Shown in pieces: positions 42,401 to 55,133 of a stretch of DNA of 64,000 bases (its first letter is position 1; every line of letters begins with the position of its first letter). Under the pieces are notes generated by a model that worked only from the letters and a program-made list of their open reading frames with translations, was not told the DNA's origin and ran no database searches. The stretch is taken from NCBI GenBank assembly GCA_028641055.1, contig CM054062.1:12622826-12686825 (forward strand). The letters run 5' to 3'. The position numbers and the translations under genes were made by a program. This DNA is from Alopecurus myosuroides. Its lineage: Eukaryota; Streptophyta; Magnoliopsida; Poales; Poaceae.

Positions 42401-44069
42401 TATGCAAGTGAAAAGATTATTTCTTCTTTGAAACCACTAGTATGTTAGATGTGATTCATTTGTTAGCATAATATCCCTTAGGGGTATCATGTTAAGAGAT
42501 GTTTCCCCATTGATTGCTTAAATTGAATTGTTTGCTAATAGAATAATTTCTTTGTGATTGGTAGATTGTTTGTGAATAATTTCCAATTGAGTGTTTGGAT
42601 TTTTGAAAAGGTTTAGTTAACCTTTCATTGAGTGCATACCTACTGGTTGTGTAGTTATACTTTGTTTTGCTTGCTATTTAATTAATTAGACAAGCATGTA
42701 TTACTAGAATTGGTTTATGCATGCTTAATGGTTGTTTCATAGAATTCTTTTGATGTTTGTGCTTACTAGCATGTGTAAGGTTTGTTTACTGTTAGTAGGT
42801 ATATTTATATTCATGATTTGCTTGTTAAGGATTAAGCATCCTTGTAGCATTGTTTGCTTCTCTAGTGTGGACTAGTGTCACCACTAGAAATTGTAGTTTT
42901 TATCTAGTGTTGTTATCTTTTATTTCATGAGTGTATGTTTGATTCTAGCCTATTTAGGAAGTAATTACTTCTGTTATGATGCCATGAATGCTTATTTGCT
43001 TGTGCTATAGTTGTAGAATATAAATATACCTTATAGCATGCTTGTGTAGAATTTTCCATACTAGTATGCTAAATACAGTCCTGTTTTTATGATTATTTGG
43101 TAGGAGCATTATCTGGAGTGATGATTGTGTTTTAGATTATTTTTATGACTTGCAATCTTTGGTTTTATCTACTGGTTGTTTGATTATTTTCATGATTGAT
43201 GGATTCCATAACTTTGAGTAGACATTAACATAGTCAATAAATAGTCTATTCATCTGTGGTGTGTTTGCCTGCTGTTTGGAATTTTTCTGAGTGATTTCCC
43301 TAGCATGAGTATTATACTTATGATATTGATGTGCTAGTGTTGTTGTTGTGCTTAGTAGCATCTGGTGATCTAGGCCTTGTTTTATTAGTGATCTTGTTTG
43401 GTGATGATTTGCTTGTGTGTTGTTAATACCCACTGCCATGGGTATTGCTTTGATTGATTGTATTATTTTAGTAACCTCACCTTTTGTGCCCCCAAGCTAT
43501 ATTTTTAGCTTCTTGAATATCTTATTATGAGAGTAGTAAATCCACTCCATATATGATATGTAATATGTGGGATATGGTTTTCTCAACCATATAGTTGTCT
43601 CACGACAGTTTGGACCCTGAGAGTTATGTGAGATAGTTTTCCCGATTACGTTTGTTAGTTTGCGCTAGTATACATTTTCTTGTTGTAAGTGTTGTTTAGT
43701 TTAGTTGTTTGTCCTTTAGATCTGAGAGTGTGTCTTTTATTCTTTTACGACGCTAGAAAACGAAGAAGAAGAAAAAGCAGTCGTGGAGCTGTGCGTCAAG
43801 TTCAAGTTACTTCAAGTCCAGGGACACAAAGAGATTTAAGGCAAGTCATCCTGATGCTTTCTGTTATAATATACTTATCGTTATCTATCATGCATGTTTT
43901 ACCTCTGAAAAGTTTTACAAAACTTTGATTTCCAAAAACTATTTTTGAGTGACTATTACTACTACTACTATTATGTACTATGCCAGTAGTTGATACTTGG
44001 TGTTACCAAGCCCATAGCCACCATATGGTATTTATTACCATCACAAATATTAGTACCTAAGTGGACACC
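39479..44069 (+). repeat. LARD-like 3' LTR, right 1.4 kb missing
   Basis: It starts TGTCACACCCCAG and follows the 5' LTR to AGTACCTAAGTGGACACC (about 44069), then passes directly into a fragment of an Angela-like LTR. The counterpart of 34921-36287 is absent, and is also not found after the Copia ends at 50988. It contains the second GC-rich island (40480-41280). Confidence 0.85.
40480..41280 (+). other. GC-rich island within the LARD LTR (copy 2)
   Basis: Counterpart of 31350-32130, with the same run of C-rich sequence and minor substitutions and small indels. Confidence 0.55.
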
Positions 44070-44236
44070 GACGCCAACAACGAGATTTGATCTCGTACCA
44101 CTTTGAGTCTTCGAGGGTATGTGTTCTCCTTAACCCTCTTGTTGCCCGTTGCACTTCGTCTCATAGATTAGATCTTGGCCTTTCGGGTATCTCTCGCGTA
44201 GGAAAATTTTTGTTTTCTATGCTACGTTCCCCTTCA
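44070..44236 (+). repeat. Angela-like 5' LTR, only last ~167 bp
   Basis: It matches 50823-50988 with about two mismatches in 166 bases. The other 1.48 kb of the LTR is gone, and the junction is directly with the LARD 3' LTR. Confidence 0.9.
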
Positions 44237-44237
44237 G

Positions 44238-44250
44238 TGGTATCAGAGCC
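44238..44250 (+). other. Angela-like primer-binding site
   Basis: TGGTATCAGAGCC, complementary to initiator Met-tRNA, lies one base after the LTR end CCCCTTCA. Confidence 0.95.
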
Positions 44251-45752
44251 GGATCTATGCGTAGATGTTTTGTACGGGTAGAACACATAGGTGTATGTGG
44301 GCGTTGATGATCATGTTATTACCTCCTTGATTATTTTATGATCTTAGTGGCATAGTGGGATGAAGCGGCCCGGACTAACCTTACATGTCCATGTACATGA
44401 GACTTGTTCCACAACTGACATGCAACTTGTATTGCATAAGTGGCTTGCGGGTGTCTGTTTCTCCTACTATAGTTAAGATCTAATCTACGAAGGGTTGTTA
44501 AAAATGTGTTTATCAACGTTGTGGTTGATGTTCGTAGGTATGAACGGTTCTATCATCGAAAGCCCTAAGCCACGTAAAATATGCAAAAATAATTTAGAGG
44601 CGTCTAACTAGTTTTTGCTGGGCATGTGATGTGATATGGTCAATATTACAAATTTGATTATGAGATGATCTATTTTGTAAATTGTTGATATACCGGAAGG
44701 TATCCATATGTTTGTCTTCTTATTGATGGACAATCAAGATTGGGGTGCCATGGTACTTGGTACCACGCCGGTGGAATGATTGAGATCATACCATAATGCA
44801 CTTGATGGAGATCAAGTGCAAGGAGGACCATATCATATCACGTTATCCTTACATGTGATGTATGTGATGTTGATACTTTTATGCATCTTGTTTTGCTTAG
44901 ATAGCGACGGTAGCATTATAAGATGATCCCTCTCACTTAATATCAAGATAATAATGTGTTCTTCCTTAAGTATGCACCGTTAAGAAAGTTCGTCGTTTCG
45001 AGACACCACGTGATGATCGGGTGTGACAGACTCAACGTTCGCATACAACGGGTGTTTTCAAGCCTAGCATGTACAGACATGGCCTTGAAACACACGCAAT
45101 ACTACGGTTCTACTTGGCGAGCCTAGCATGTACAGACATGGCCTCGGAACACGTAACCGAAAGGTAAAGCATGAGTCATATGGCTGATATGATGAAAATG
45201 TCGATGTTCGCCTTTGAAGCTACATCATCTCACGTGATGATCGGTTTTGGTGTAGTGAATTTGGTTCGTGTAATCACTAAATACGACTAAGAGGGATGTT
45301 GTTTTTGAGTGGGAGTTCATGGTTTAATTTTTGAATTAACTTGAACTTATTTATCATGAACAACAAATCAAAGTGAATTTGCACAAATTGTAGTATTCAT
45401 TGGCATCCACATAACTACCTTACACTTAGATTGTTAATTGAGATATAACTGTTATGATCTGGTAAATACCATTTAAGATTGGTACCGTATTAGTGAAATT
45501 TAAAATTGAGTCCTATTGTAGATTTTTGGTATTTCCTACCTAGCTCCATGTGGTTAATGATTGATTAATCTAGAGAGCAAATAATTCCTACTTAGAATCC
45601 AGAGTCATGGTTGCTTCCGTGTTACTTTATCTTCAAAAGAATGTTTTGTTGATCAAGGTGATTTAGGAACTGAAAAGAGTTGTTTTCAGAAACAATCAAG
45701 TGAAAGATATATTGATATCTAGAAACTTATTTGTAGCAACATGACTGAGTAT

Positions 45753-45840
45753 AATTTAGCGTGACAATGTTTGCTTATATTATCTGAATATATGCAAATT
45801 TAGCGTGACAATGTTTGCTTATATTATCTGAATATATGCA
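45753..45840 (+). repeat. 44-bp tandem duplication
   Basis: 45753-45796 is repeated exactly at 45797-45840 (starts AATTTAGCGTGACAATG). Confidence 0.95.
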
Positions 45841-48800
45841 ATGATTGGAGACGCTAGGCGTTTGAATATTCCAAGAAGTTGGGCGCTAAAAATTATCCTC
45901 TAAATTCCTTCCTTCGAGCTATAGTAGCTTAATCATAAAATTGTTATGATAGGATGGATTAGAAGTATGGGTAAAATAGTTTACCTTACTTGGAAATTGC
46001 TAAGAGTGGAATCTAGAAGAATATTATTAATATGGTGATATTAGTAGAACAATCAAACTCAAAGTATGACTCAATGGGTGATAGTATATGACTAACACGC
46101 CAAAGAAAATGAGCTAGTAAGACTAGCATTGTTTGATGTTGAATGATTCTTATATAAAGGAAAGGGAATATTGAAAATAGAATTACAAATAGATATATGG
46201 CAGAAAAGAAGATAACTGGAAAAGTCTAGCTCAGGAGTATATACTTGATATACAAGTTATAGATGTATTACTAGTTAACAAAGTATTTTTGGGTATTTTG
46301 ATACCACATTGGTTGGTATGAGTTGTCATACAAAGCAACGCAATGCAAGAAATACAAGGGCCTAAAAAGAACTAATAATAGATGTGGAATCGATTATGAC
46401 AAGAACATAAATAAAGTGTTATTGTGTTCATTGTAGTATCGAACCAAACATTCAAGATTTATTTTAAGAACTTAATAAGTTGTTATTTTGTTCTAGTCTT
46501 TTGTGAGAACAAATGAGATTGTTCAAACGATGACCATATTCCATAATTGATGGATATGTTAATATAAATCATGTTGGTAAAGTAAACATCTATAAGACTG
46601 AATGCTAAACGTTGCAAGACGTAAAAGATTTTCACTTAAATTGTGACACCACCATTTTAGTTCATATCGGAAAGGAAAACATGAAGGAACTCCATATTGA
46701 TGGACTTCCGGAGTCATTTTGTTTTGAATAAATTGACGCTTGTGAGACCTTTTCCAAAAGATGACTAGAATTCCGTTCATAGGCCAAAGTAGAATGGACG
46801 ACTAATTTAGTGGAGATTATACATATTGATGTATATAGTCCATTATGTGTAGTCATGTATGGTGGATTAATTTTCCTTCATAAAATTCTCTCGATGATTT
46901 AAGTAGATATGTGAGTATATCTATTTAAAGGGAACATAGTTTGACATTTTGAATTGGTTCAAAAGGTTGTTAATATGAAGTTAAAATCAATGTAACAAGA
47001 TAATCAAGTATTTATGATTGGATCATAAAGAATAAAGTTTGAGTTACAAGTTTAGCAAAACATCTGAGAAGTTGCAGAATTGTTCTACAACTTATACTTC
47101 TCGAATACCCCACATTAGATTGGAGTATTCAAAAGACAAAATCAAACCCTGTTTGACATTGTAAGATTAATAAAATTGCCATTATAATTTTGTAGTTTAT
47201 ACATTAGTGACAACCGTTTTTCCACTGAAAAGAGTACCATCATGATCCGCTGAAATTGAAAACATATAAGATATGGTTTGGGTAGTGACCCGAATTGTCA
47301 CTTTCTTAAGTTTTGGTATGCATAGCATGTGTAAAATGTTTACAACCAAAATAGGATAAATATATGTTTATAAGGTTATCCTAAATAAAACATTGGGTAT
47401 TTCTCCTATCACCGAACCAAAAGACAAATGTTGTTTGTCAGAAAGGGTTGATTTCACTAGAAAGTAGTTCTTGCGAAACAAGTGAGTGGGAGCACAGTAC
47501 AAACTCAACGAGATTAGAGAATCTTCGTTATCATGTCAAGAGTAGCGCAGCACTGGAAGTTGTTCCGGGGTTTACTATTTTGACTAAGTAGAAGACACTA
47601 CAAATGTTGTAGAAACTTCAAATGAGTTTGCGAACTGTACCAGAAAATTCCAAAAACTTTGTACTTAGAACAACTTGTGGTTTAAGTGTAAAGTGTTGTT
47701 TTGACAACAAAGGACCTGGACCTTATAAAGGAAGCAAATGATGGGCCCTAGCTTCGTAAAATTGACTATGAGTCATTATATCCGCCATAGTATCCTTGTA
47801 TGAATATCAAGTATGTGACTTGGTAGTCCTTTCGATAGGCATGATGCCTAGCGATAGCAAAAGGGTCTATATAGCGACAAAGACATGGATTTTACATCTT
47901 ATTAAAATTGTACTTATCGAAAAGTTGTTTTCGACGAAGTTCAAAGAGTTAACTACTACAAGATTTTGATCTTCCGTAGTGATGCTTTAGTCTTTGCGGA
48001 TAGTTCTAGCAAAAGGTTACATATTATGATATGGCAGTTGAATAACAAAACCAACTCTCCTCTCAAGGAAGTTTTATCAAGGATGTGTACATGACACAGT
48101 CTGAGAGTTTTGTAAAATTCAAAAAGGTTGCTAGAAAGGTATGCACACTTCAATGGTTGAAGTGAGCATAACGAAGTTGAAATCTTTACCTTAATGAAGT
48201 TATCAAAAGAGTTTGATTCCATCATGAACGATAAAGATGCTTGTAAAGTTACAAGAAATTAAGTGGGAGCGCTATGACATATTTCCAATACTTTATGTAG
48301 ATGACATATGGTTGATTGGAAAATATGTATTTTAAATTAACACGGTTAAGATTTTCATATTGATGAAAGGCTTAGAAGATATTGGGCTTCGATATCTATA
48401 AAAGATGGATTGAAGCGCCTGATATGATTGAAGCCAAATTACATAGATGAAATATTAAAGTAAGTCAATATAGAAATGACAAGGAGTTCTTGTCACATGG
48501 AAAGTAATTGAGCAAGATTCAAGTGTTTTGACACATGATGAGCATCATTGAAATTGAGATTTCTAAGTCATGTTTCCATGCTATGTACACAACCAGATAA
48601 GTCCTATGCTATAAAATGTTATAGTAGGATAATTCATATGATGATTAGACGACAGTGGGAGAGATCCTTGTGTCATTTTAGAAATGCTAAGGATATGTTT
48701 TCCCATATAGTAATGACAAAATATTAGTTGTAATATGTTACACTAATAGTCTTGTCATTTATTCAAGTAATTTTATCTCAATTAAAATATGTGATGAACG

Positions 48801-48949
48801 GTAGCACAATAGGATGGAAGAAAGTTCCATGCTGGATTTGAAAGAGTTTCAAATATTGTGACAGATACTACAACAAAGGCTAAAATATATCGTTGCGTTA
48901 ACAACTGATTATAAGCGTATTTTGTGTCAAGGAGTTCTTTATTGAACTT

Positions 48950-49139
48950 GGTGAATTTCCAAGAATGCTGAAACTATGAAGCTACATTTTCACAATGTTA
49001 GTAACATCAGTTTAAGCTGAGGAATTAAGGTATCACCGGAACATGGTGAATTTCCAAGAATGCTAACACTATGAAGCTACATTTTCATAATGTTAGTGAC
49101 ATCAGTTTAAGCTAAGGAATTAAGTTTTCACCAATTGAC
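48950..49139 (+). repeat. ~95-bp tandem duplication
   Basis: 48950-49044 is repeated at 49045-49139 with several substitutions (both start GGTGAATTTCCAAGAATGCT). Confidence 0.9.
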
Positions 49140-49324
49140 CATATATATACAAAGCCATCTCATTAGAGAATGAGTGATGCGTGTAGACGCAAAGAACATG
49201 CAAATACAATAGGACCTGAACAGTTCAGATCTTTTTGATAATGTTTACCACATGCGAAGCATGGTAATAACACTGGTACGCCATATGTGTTAAGTGCTTA
49301 CAGACTAGATTATTGACTCTAGTG

Positions 49325-49336
49325 CAAGTGGGAGAC
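49325..49336 (+). other. Angela-like polypurine tract
   Basis: CAAGTGGGAGAC directly precedes the 3' LTR, as usual for Angela/BARE elements. Confidence 0.9.
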
Positions 49337-50988
49337 TGAAGGGAATATGCCCGAGAGGCAATAATAAAATGGTTATTATCTTATTCCTTGTTTATGATGA
49401 ATGTTTATTTCTCATGCTAGAATTGTATTAACCGGAAACGTTGATACATGTGTGCTTAATAAACAAACAATGGTTCCTAGTAAAGCCTCTCTTTTAACTA
49501 GCTCGTTGATTAATAGATGATCAAGGTTTCCTGATCATGAACATTGGATGTTATTAATAACGGGGTCATGTCATTAGAAGAATGATGTGATGAACATATA
49601 CCCAAAGAGAATATAGCAATGCGATCAAGTCATTTAGTTTACATTGTTATATCAAACATACGAAGTAACTTATTCGTTAGACCTTGAGATCATGTCAATC
49701 ACTGATACCGGAAGAGTGCTTTGATGGCATCAAATGTCACACCGTAACAGGGTGACTATAAAGGTGTCGTTAAGTATTCGGAAAGTATTAGTTTAGGATC
49801 ATGGATCAAGAGTGGGATTTGTCCATCCAAATGACGGAGAGATATACTCTGGGCCCTCTCGGTGATATCACATCGAAACCGCTTGCAAGCACATGATATG
49901 ATCACAAGGATGTTATATCACGGGAACGAGAAAAGAGTACTTGTCGGTAACGAGATTGAACAAGGTATGGTTGATACCAATGATCGAATCTCGGACAAGT
50001 AAAATATCGCGAGACAAAGGGAATAGTTCACGGCGTTGTTGGTTCACACGATCACGAGAGTCATCGTTGAATATATAGGAGTCATCACGGATCTCCAGAT
50101 CCCGCTGTTGATTATTGATCGGAGAGGAGTCTCGATCATGTCTATCTTATTCGCGAACCGTAGGGTGACACACTTAAGGTTCGATGACGCGTTTGAGAGG
50201 ATACGGAATATCGAAGAATATTTTGGGCAGCACCGAAATTGTTTCGGGGAAAATTGAAATAGTTCAATGGGTTTTTCGTCGAATGGTTGTTAATAGAATT
50301 AACAAATGATTCGAGGTGCTTTATGAAAATGTTTGTTAATAGAATTAACAAATGCTGAAATAAAGAAATAAAAATGTTTTATTGATTTATTAAAGAAAAA
50401 CTCTTGGATTTTCTAAGTGGGGTTTAAAGGAAAATGAGTGGGTGTGAGTGGAGTGTCCACTCACATCATGAGGGAAGAGGTGGGGGCACACCATGGGGCT
50501 GGCCGCACCCCCCTTGGGCTGCCTCCCCCCTCTCCTATAAAATAAGGGTGAGAGCTCTCCCTCCTCCACACACTTGGCCACTTCCCTTTCCCTCCACCCG
50601 CTGCTCCATTTCATGGTCTCCGGCTTGGCGAAGCCCTGACCGTGGGATTCTTCACCACCACCACGTCGTCGTGCTGCTGGAGTTCCGAGGGATCCTCTAC
50701 TTTCGCGCCCCGCTGGAACGAGGGAACGGAGGTCGTCATCAACCGTACGTGTGACCGATCACGGATGCACCGCCGGATTGCGGTGCCATCTTCTCGCTAT
50801 CGGGATCGGTGTGAGTACGACTACGCCAACAACGAGATTTGATCTCGTACCACTTTGAGTCTTCGAGGGTATGTGTTCTCCTTAACCCTCTTGTTGCCCG
50901 TTGCACTTCGTCTCATAGATTAGATCTTGGCCTTTCGGGTATCTCTCGCGTAGGTAATTTTTTGTTTTCTATGCTACGTTCCCCTTCA
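49337..50988 (+). repeat. Angela-like 3' LTR
   Basis: 1,652 bp, starting TGAAGGG and ending CCCTTCA, a perfect 7-bp inverted terminal repeat. It contains the usual Angela features, including a TATA-like CCTATAAAATAAGG near 50534 followed by a GC-rich leader. Confidence 0.92.
50529..50548 (+). promoter_or_regulatory. TATA-like box of the Angela-like LTR
   Basis: CTCCTATAAAATAAGGGTG lies in the expected part of the LTR, about 450 bases before its end. Confidence 0.6.
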
Positions 50989-51930
50989 GCTAGATGGTTT
51001 TCTCTCCCCTATGCCTCCATGTTTAAAGTCTCGTGATCTGCCTCACATGACCGAGACCACCGTTATGCAATTGTGCATGTTATGTTTTGTAGGATCCGAT
51101 GAACCATGCGATTATGATTATTTTGTTCATGTCAATCTGAGATGCTTCACTTATATTTGTAGAGAGTTTTAATCTTGTTTTACAATGCTCTCTGGTGTTC
51201 ATGATTACCTTGGCCATGTAGTTGTTTCACCTCCAAGAGAGGGTTTATAAGCTAGATAGTGGGTTCATGCCTCCTTGTTGCATGCGCTCGAGTGGCAGAA
51301 ACATGTGGGGGGGGGGAGGATGTGTTGTTGCCACTAGGGAGAAAACAGTGGTGCCCTTGTCTATGGATGAGAACCACTTCTTACATTACGTGTTGTTCTT
51401 AATTTATTTGTCTATTGCACACAAAGAAATCAATTCGTCGGTGTTCCGTTTGTACTTTTATTGTTTTCCAAGACTATACATTTAATTCTCCTGTTTTCAG
51501 CAAGACCGGAAGATTGACAACCTTCCAGAAAGTTGAGCGCAAGGGAGAGTTTGTGCTTGTGTGTAGGTTCCATGCTTGTTCAACATCGATAAACAACACC
51601 GTTGATACAAGTAACTTTTTTCAAGACTACGAAGTCCTACTGGTTCGATAAACTCTGGTTACATACTGGGGAAAATTTACACTAGACTAGATCATACCTT
51701 CCGCTTGGGGTTTCCCAACGAGCGTGTGATCACGTCAACATCATGTGTCGCCAGCTATGATCCAGCGAACTTATGGTCCAAGCGCCACCGACAATCGACG
51801 TAGCGCATCGAACGCGCCCACTCACCCATGCCCCCCAGTCACTGCCGGTGAGCTCAACAAAGTCGTTGCCGGCCACCGCTGACATCAGCCCGATGTCACG
51901 CGATGTCATACATACCCATCTGTCAGATAT
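50989..51930. other. Unclassified, possible Gypsy leader fragment
   Basis: No credible gene. 51490-51740 (AAGACCGGAAGATTGACAAC, CTACTGGTTCGATAAACTC, TTGGGGTTTCCCAACG) resembles the non-coding leader of large Triticeae Gypsy elements. I could not place ends. Confidence 0.35.
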
Positions 51931-53690
51931 ATAAACAATATGACAATATTTATTAAATTAATAAAAGTGTGACGTGTGGGATCCATTATTTTAATTCTAG
52001 AAAATGATTTTAGTTTGTAAATTCAATATCTTTTATTCTGTTAATCACAAAAATATGAAAAAATACAGAAATGCTTAGAAACATAAACTCTAAATGTTTA
52101 CAAAATTGGGAAATTCGTAACTAATTCAAATAGTTTCAGAAAAATACAAATAATATATAAATTTCCCAATGAACAAAATGATATCCAGTAATAAAGTTTT
52201 CAATCCTATTTGAACACTTTCATTTTGACACACTTTCATAAATACCCAAATTGTCTTTCCTTTAAAGGAAGGAGTTTTTTTAAAAAAAATATATTCTAAA
52301 TGCATGATAAAACCCTAGAAAACATTTAATCATGTTTAGGGCTTCAATGCAATACATTTACATGGGCATGCATACATTTATGTGCATTGCATGTATACGA
52401 TGTGTTGATTGTGAAAAAAATCGGTGTTTGCTTCTTATCGGTAAAATGCGACTCCGAAATGAAGATCTACAATTCCTGTGACGAATACTTGGTCATAACT
52501 AATCAAGTCAATCACTTATTCCATAAGCTATATTATTGGTTTTAAAGAAGAAAGGAAATCATAGCCTCTTGTCTGCACATATATGAATTCAGAGTGTTTT
52601 CATTCTTGTATATTGCATACGGTTCCAATGTATTTTGGGTCATTGGTTAGAGTTCTCCTATGTTTGATGCATCACCCCAATATCCCGATCCACGGGTCAC
52701 GTAGTTTAGGATATCCATCTGCGTGTGAGTCAAAAACCCTTTTGGAGATGTATTAGGGCCTTACTGGGACACAAGTGATGAATGTACACGGATCTTGATC
52801 CCGCTTCACATAACATGTGCCGTCATGAGGTTGGCCAACTTCCTGTTGACGGGGTGGTCATGTTTGAGTCAACTCATGGATATTATTAAGCAAGGGAAGG
52901 GTCGTGTCCAACCACCCGCTGTCGCGCTCCTAGGAAGAGCGTACACTTGGAATTAAGAGTCAGATGGTAGGTGTGGGTAACGTGTACATCTCCGTAGGGC
53001 AATCTTTTTGAAAAATCGTGTCCACGGTTAAGGACAACTTGACGAAAGTCACGTGACATAAATAACTTGAACGAGAGCCTAAAACTTGTTGACAAGGAGT
53101 GAAGGGCGTCTTCTCAGAGATGCCGAAAGGAGTGATCCTTGTAGCATGAGGGTGCTGAAAAATGAATTCGTGGATTGAAAATATGATGAATTATAGTAAT
53201 TGAGTCGTTTTCTCATATCTTTTGAAAATACTCCAATGAGACTTTCTATTTGTTCCTTGATTTGGAAAAGAAAATATTTCTTTATGCAAATTAAGATTCA
53301 TAAAACTAGTTCCGAAACAACAAATATATAATAGGTTAACTAAGTCTTGTTGAGTACCTCTAGTACGTAGGTTTGCTTCAATTTCAGGTGAAGTTTCTCA
53401 CATTGGTGGTGATTTCAATGTGGACGTCGACGAGTAATTTGGGATTCCCAGATAGCAGCCTGGAATCTATGGGCTGGGACGTCTCCTTATGTTGCGGTCT
53501 CTTAGTCCTTTTGGGTATCTTGTTGTCTAGCAACACCCGTTGTTTGATGTAATGTTGGGTCATGTGACCTCTGTGTGTAAAACTATACTCTAGTAATACT
53601 TGTTTAATACAACTTCATTTATGGGGTTACTGCTTTGATCGGTCCATGGATAGTAGGCATAAATAACATTTATGTATACCTCTGGCTTCA
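51931..53690 (+). mobile_element. Long-LTR-like remnant
   Basis: Non-coding, AT-rich, then a block at 52982-53042 (GTGTACATCTCCGTAGGG ... CGTGTCCACGGTTAAGGAC) that matches the module in the LTR at the left edge (minus strand 224-168) and in the LARD LTR (35427-35484). It therefore probably derives from a related long LTR. Ends are not defined. Confidence 0.45.
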
Positions 53691-54585
53691 GGCGTTGCGA
53701 AAAGTCTTGGTGTTAAAGCAGGACTGCCTGCAGGCGGCAACACAACCATGGTGGGGAAGAGCCATCGCGGTGGTGGAGAGGAAGTAGAGTCCAGGGAAGG
53801 AGGGTACGTTGGCGGGCAGTGTCACCGACAGAAGGGAAGATAGTAAGATCCACGGCGACAAGGTGGTGGCGGATGAGATAGGAAAGGAGACGAGTTGCAC
53901 ACGAGGTGTGTGTGGAGGAACGAGGGCATACACAATTCCAAGAGAACTACGGGTCACGGACATGAACTGAGTTTAGGCACCCTGTATTTTCCTAGGAATT
54001 TTGAAATGAAATGACAGCTAAATTCCCGGGTTGACACAAAAAACTCGGGTTATGGAATAAAGATTGAATTCCGCGATTCTGGGACGAATTACTGGGAGCC
54101 AAATGACCCCTAATAAAAATTATCATCCGCAAAAAAACTAAACACGACCACAACTATGAAGGAGTGCGGATTTTCCACTCATGAGTTTGGCCCTCCATAC
54201 TATCACACCCGTTGGTTGCTTGGAGATTTCGAAAAGTACACATAGTCAAAGCCTGCGATATATTTACATTTTTCACCCCCAAAAATTAAGGAATCGTCCC
54301 CGGGTCCATAGCAGGAGAGATAACCTCCCAGCTGGCTGCCACATACGACCTAACCCTAGCCATTCCCGATTCCCCTTCCCTCCAAATCTCCCATGCCTCT
54401 CCCTCTTGTCCCCTCTACCGACCCGCCTTCCCCGTTCTCCGACCATAGATCTTATAGGCAAGGGAGTGGAGGCCGGTCCCTCCTTTGATGGCTACATGGT
54501 ATCCATGACGGCGGTCGCTTCACTCGACCGCCTCTTGTCCCCTCCACCGACACGCCTTCCCCCGTCCTCCAGCCGCAGATCCTAC
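53691..54585. other. Unclassified spacer with a 47-bp direct repeat
   Basis: No credible gene. 54408-54454 and 54534-54580 are similar direct repeats (both contain CTTGTCCCCTC and CGCCTTCCCC). GGGAGCCAAATGACCCCTAA at 54095 resembles the end of a grass DNA-transposon/MITE type, but no matching end was found. Confidence 0.4.
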
Positions 54586-55133
54586 TGAAAGTAAAGTACA
54601 AGTGAGTAAAAGATGAGGGAACGAGATAACCGATGGAAGCACGCGGAGACACGATGTATTCCCGAGTTCCTCCTTGTTAAGGGAGTACGTCTCATTGGAG
54701 GGGTGTGAGCTCGCCACGAAGGCCTACTCAACGCCACAAAGGCCTCACCCTATTCTCCGATGAACTCCGCCACAAAGGCCTAGTTCACCTTCCACTATTG
54801 AACCCCTTTGAGGCGAGGATCGAGTCCTTTACAAACAAGTTTGGGGCACACACCCACAACCAAATTGGGGGCTCCCAACACTCACAAATCACCAAGAGTA
54901 GCAAGAAGCCTAGGTTCTCCATAAGAGGAAACCCTAGGCAAGGATCCCTCAAGCTAATGAGGGGGGAATGGAAAACCGGTTGGTGAAGATGTAGATTCGG
55001 GGCTTCTCCTTCAATCCTCCAAGTTTCAATAAGTTTGGGTGGAGGAGGTGGGAGATCTAGCTTGGTGGGTGAGCTCAATCAATCGAGTCTTCAATGCAGG
55101 ATGAGCTAACCCTTGGGGAAGAAAGGAGACCTC

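Larger units (their letters stand above)
30345..44069 (+). mobile_element. LARD-like element with giant LTRs, 3' LTR truncated
   Basis: 5' LTR 30345-36287 (5,943 bp), primer-binding site, a 3.2-kb interior with only Gag-like ORFs, polypurine tract, and a 3' LTR from 39479 broken at about 44069 by the next element. No RT, IN or protease is visible. LTRs of several kb around a short non-autonomous interior match the large retrotransposon derivatives (LARDs, such as Sukkula) of Triticeae. The interior's last bases (GGGACGAGATTC, then a purine tract) look like the end of a chromovirus pol, suggesting the likely helper lineage. Confidence 0.8.
44251..49324 (+). pseudogene. Angela-like interior: decayed gag-pol
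   Basis: A 5' leader of recognisable Angela type (CACCACGTGATGATCGGGTG at 45005, TAGCATGTACAGACATGGCC twice, near 45067 and 45124) is followed by gag-pol remnants so altered that no frame stays open for long. Residual blocks include the C-terminal IN region (GTGAGTGGGAGCACAG near 47482), the RT active-site block near 48291 and sequence near 49305 leading to the polypurine tract. Two local tandem duplications are present (44 bp at 45753-45840 and about 95 bp at 48950-49139). Confidence 0.75.
44070..50988 (+). mobile_element. Angela/BARE-like Ty1/Copia element with decayed interior
   Basis: A 5' LTR remnant (about 44070-44236), primer-binding site 44238, a 5.1-kb interior, polypurine tract, and a full 1,652-bp 3' LTR. 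The LTR start (TGAAGGGAATATGCCCGAGA) and the interior follow the wheat/barley Angela-BARE pattern. The interior has no ORF above about 90 codons, but traces of the normal order remain: a Gag-to-pol sequence of the usual length and an RT remnant (CTTTATGTAGATGACATA, 48291-48308) matching the LYVDDI coding block. Confidence 0.85.

Noticed and set aside
54090..54115. DNA-transposon (MITE) terminus
   Set aside because: Only one end with a suggestive sequence; no matching inverted end or target duplication found.
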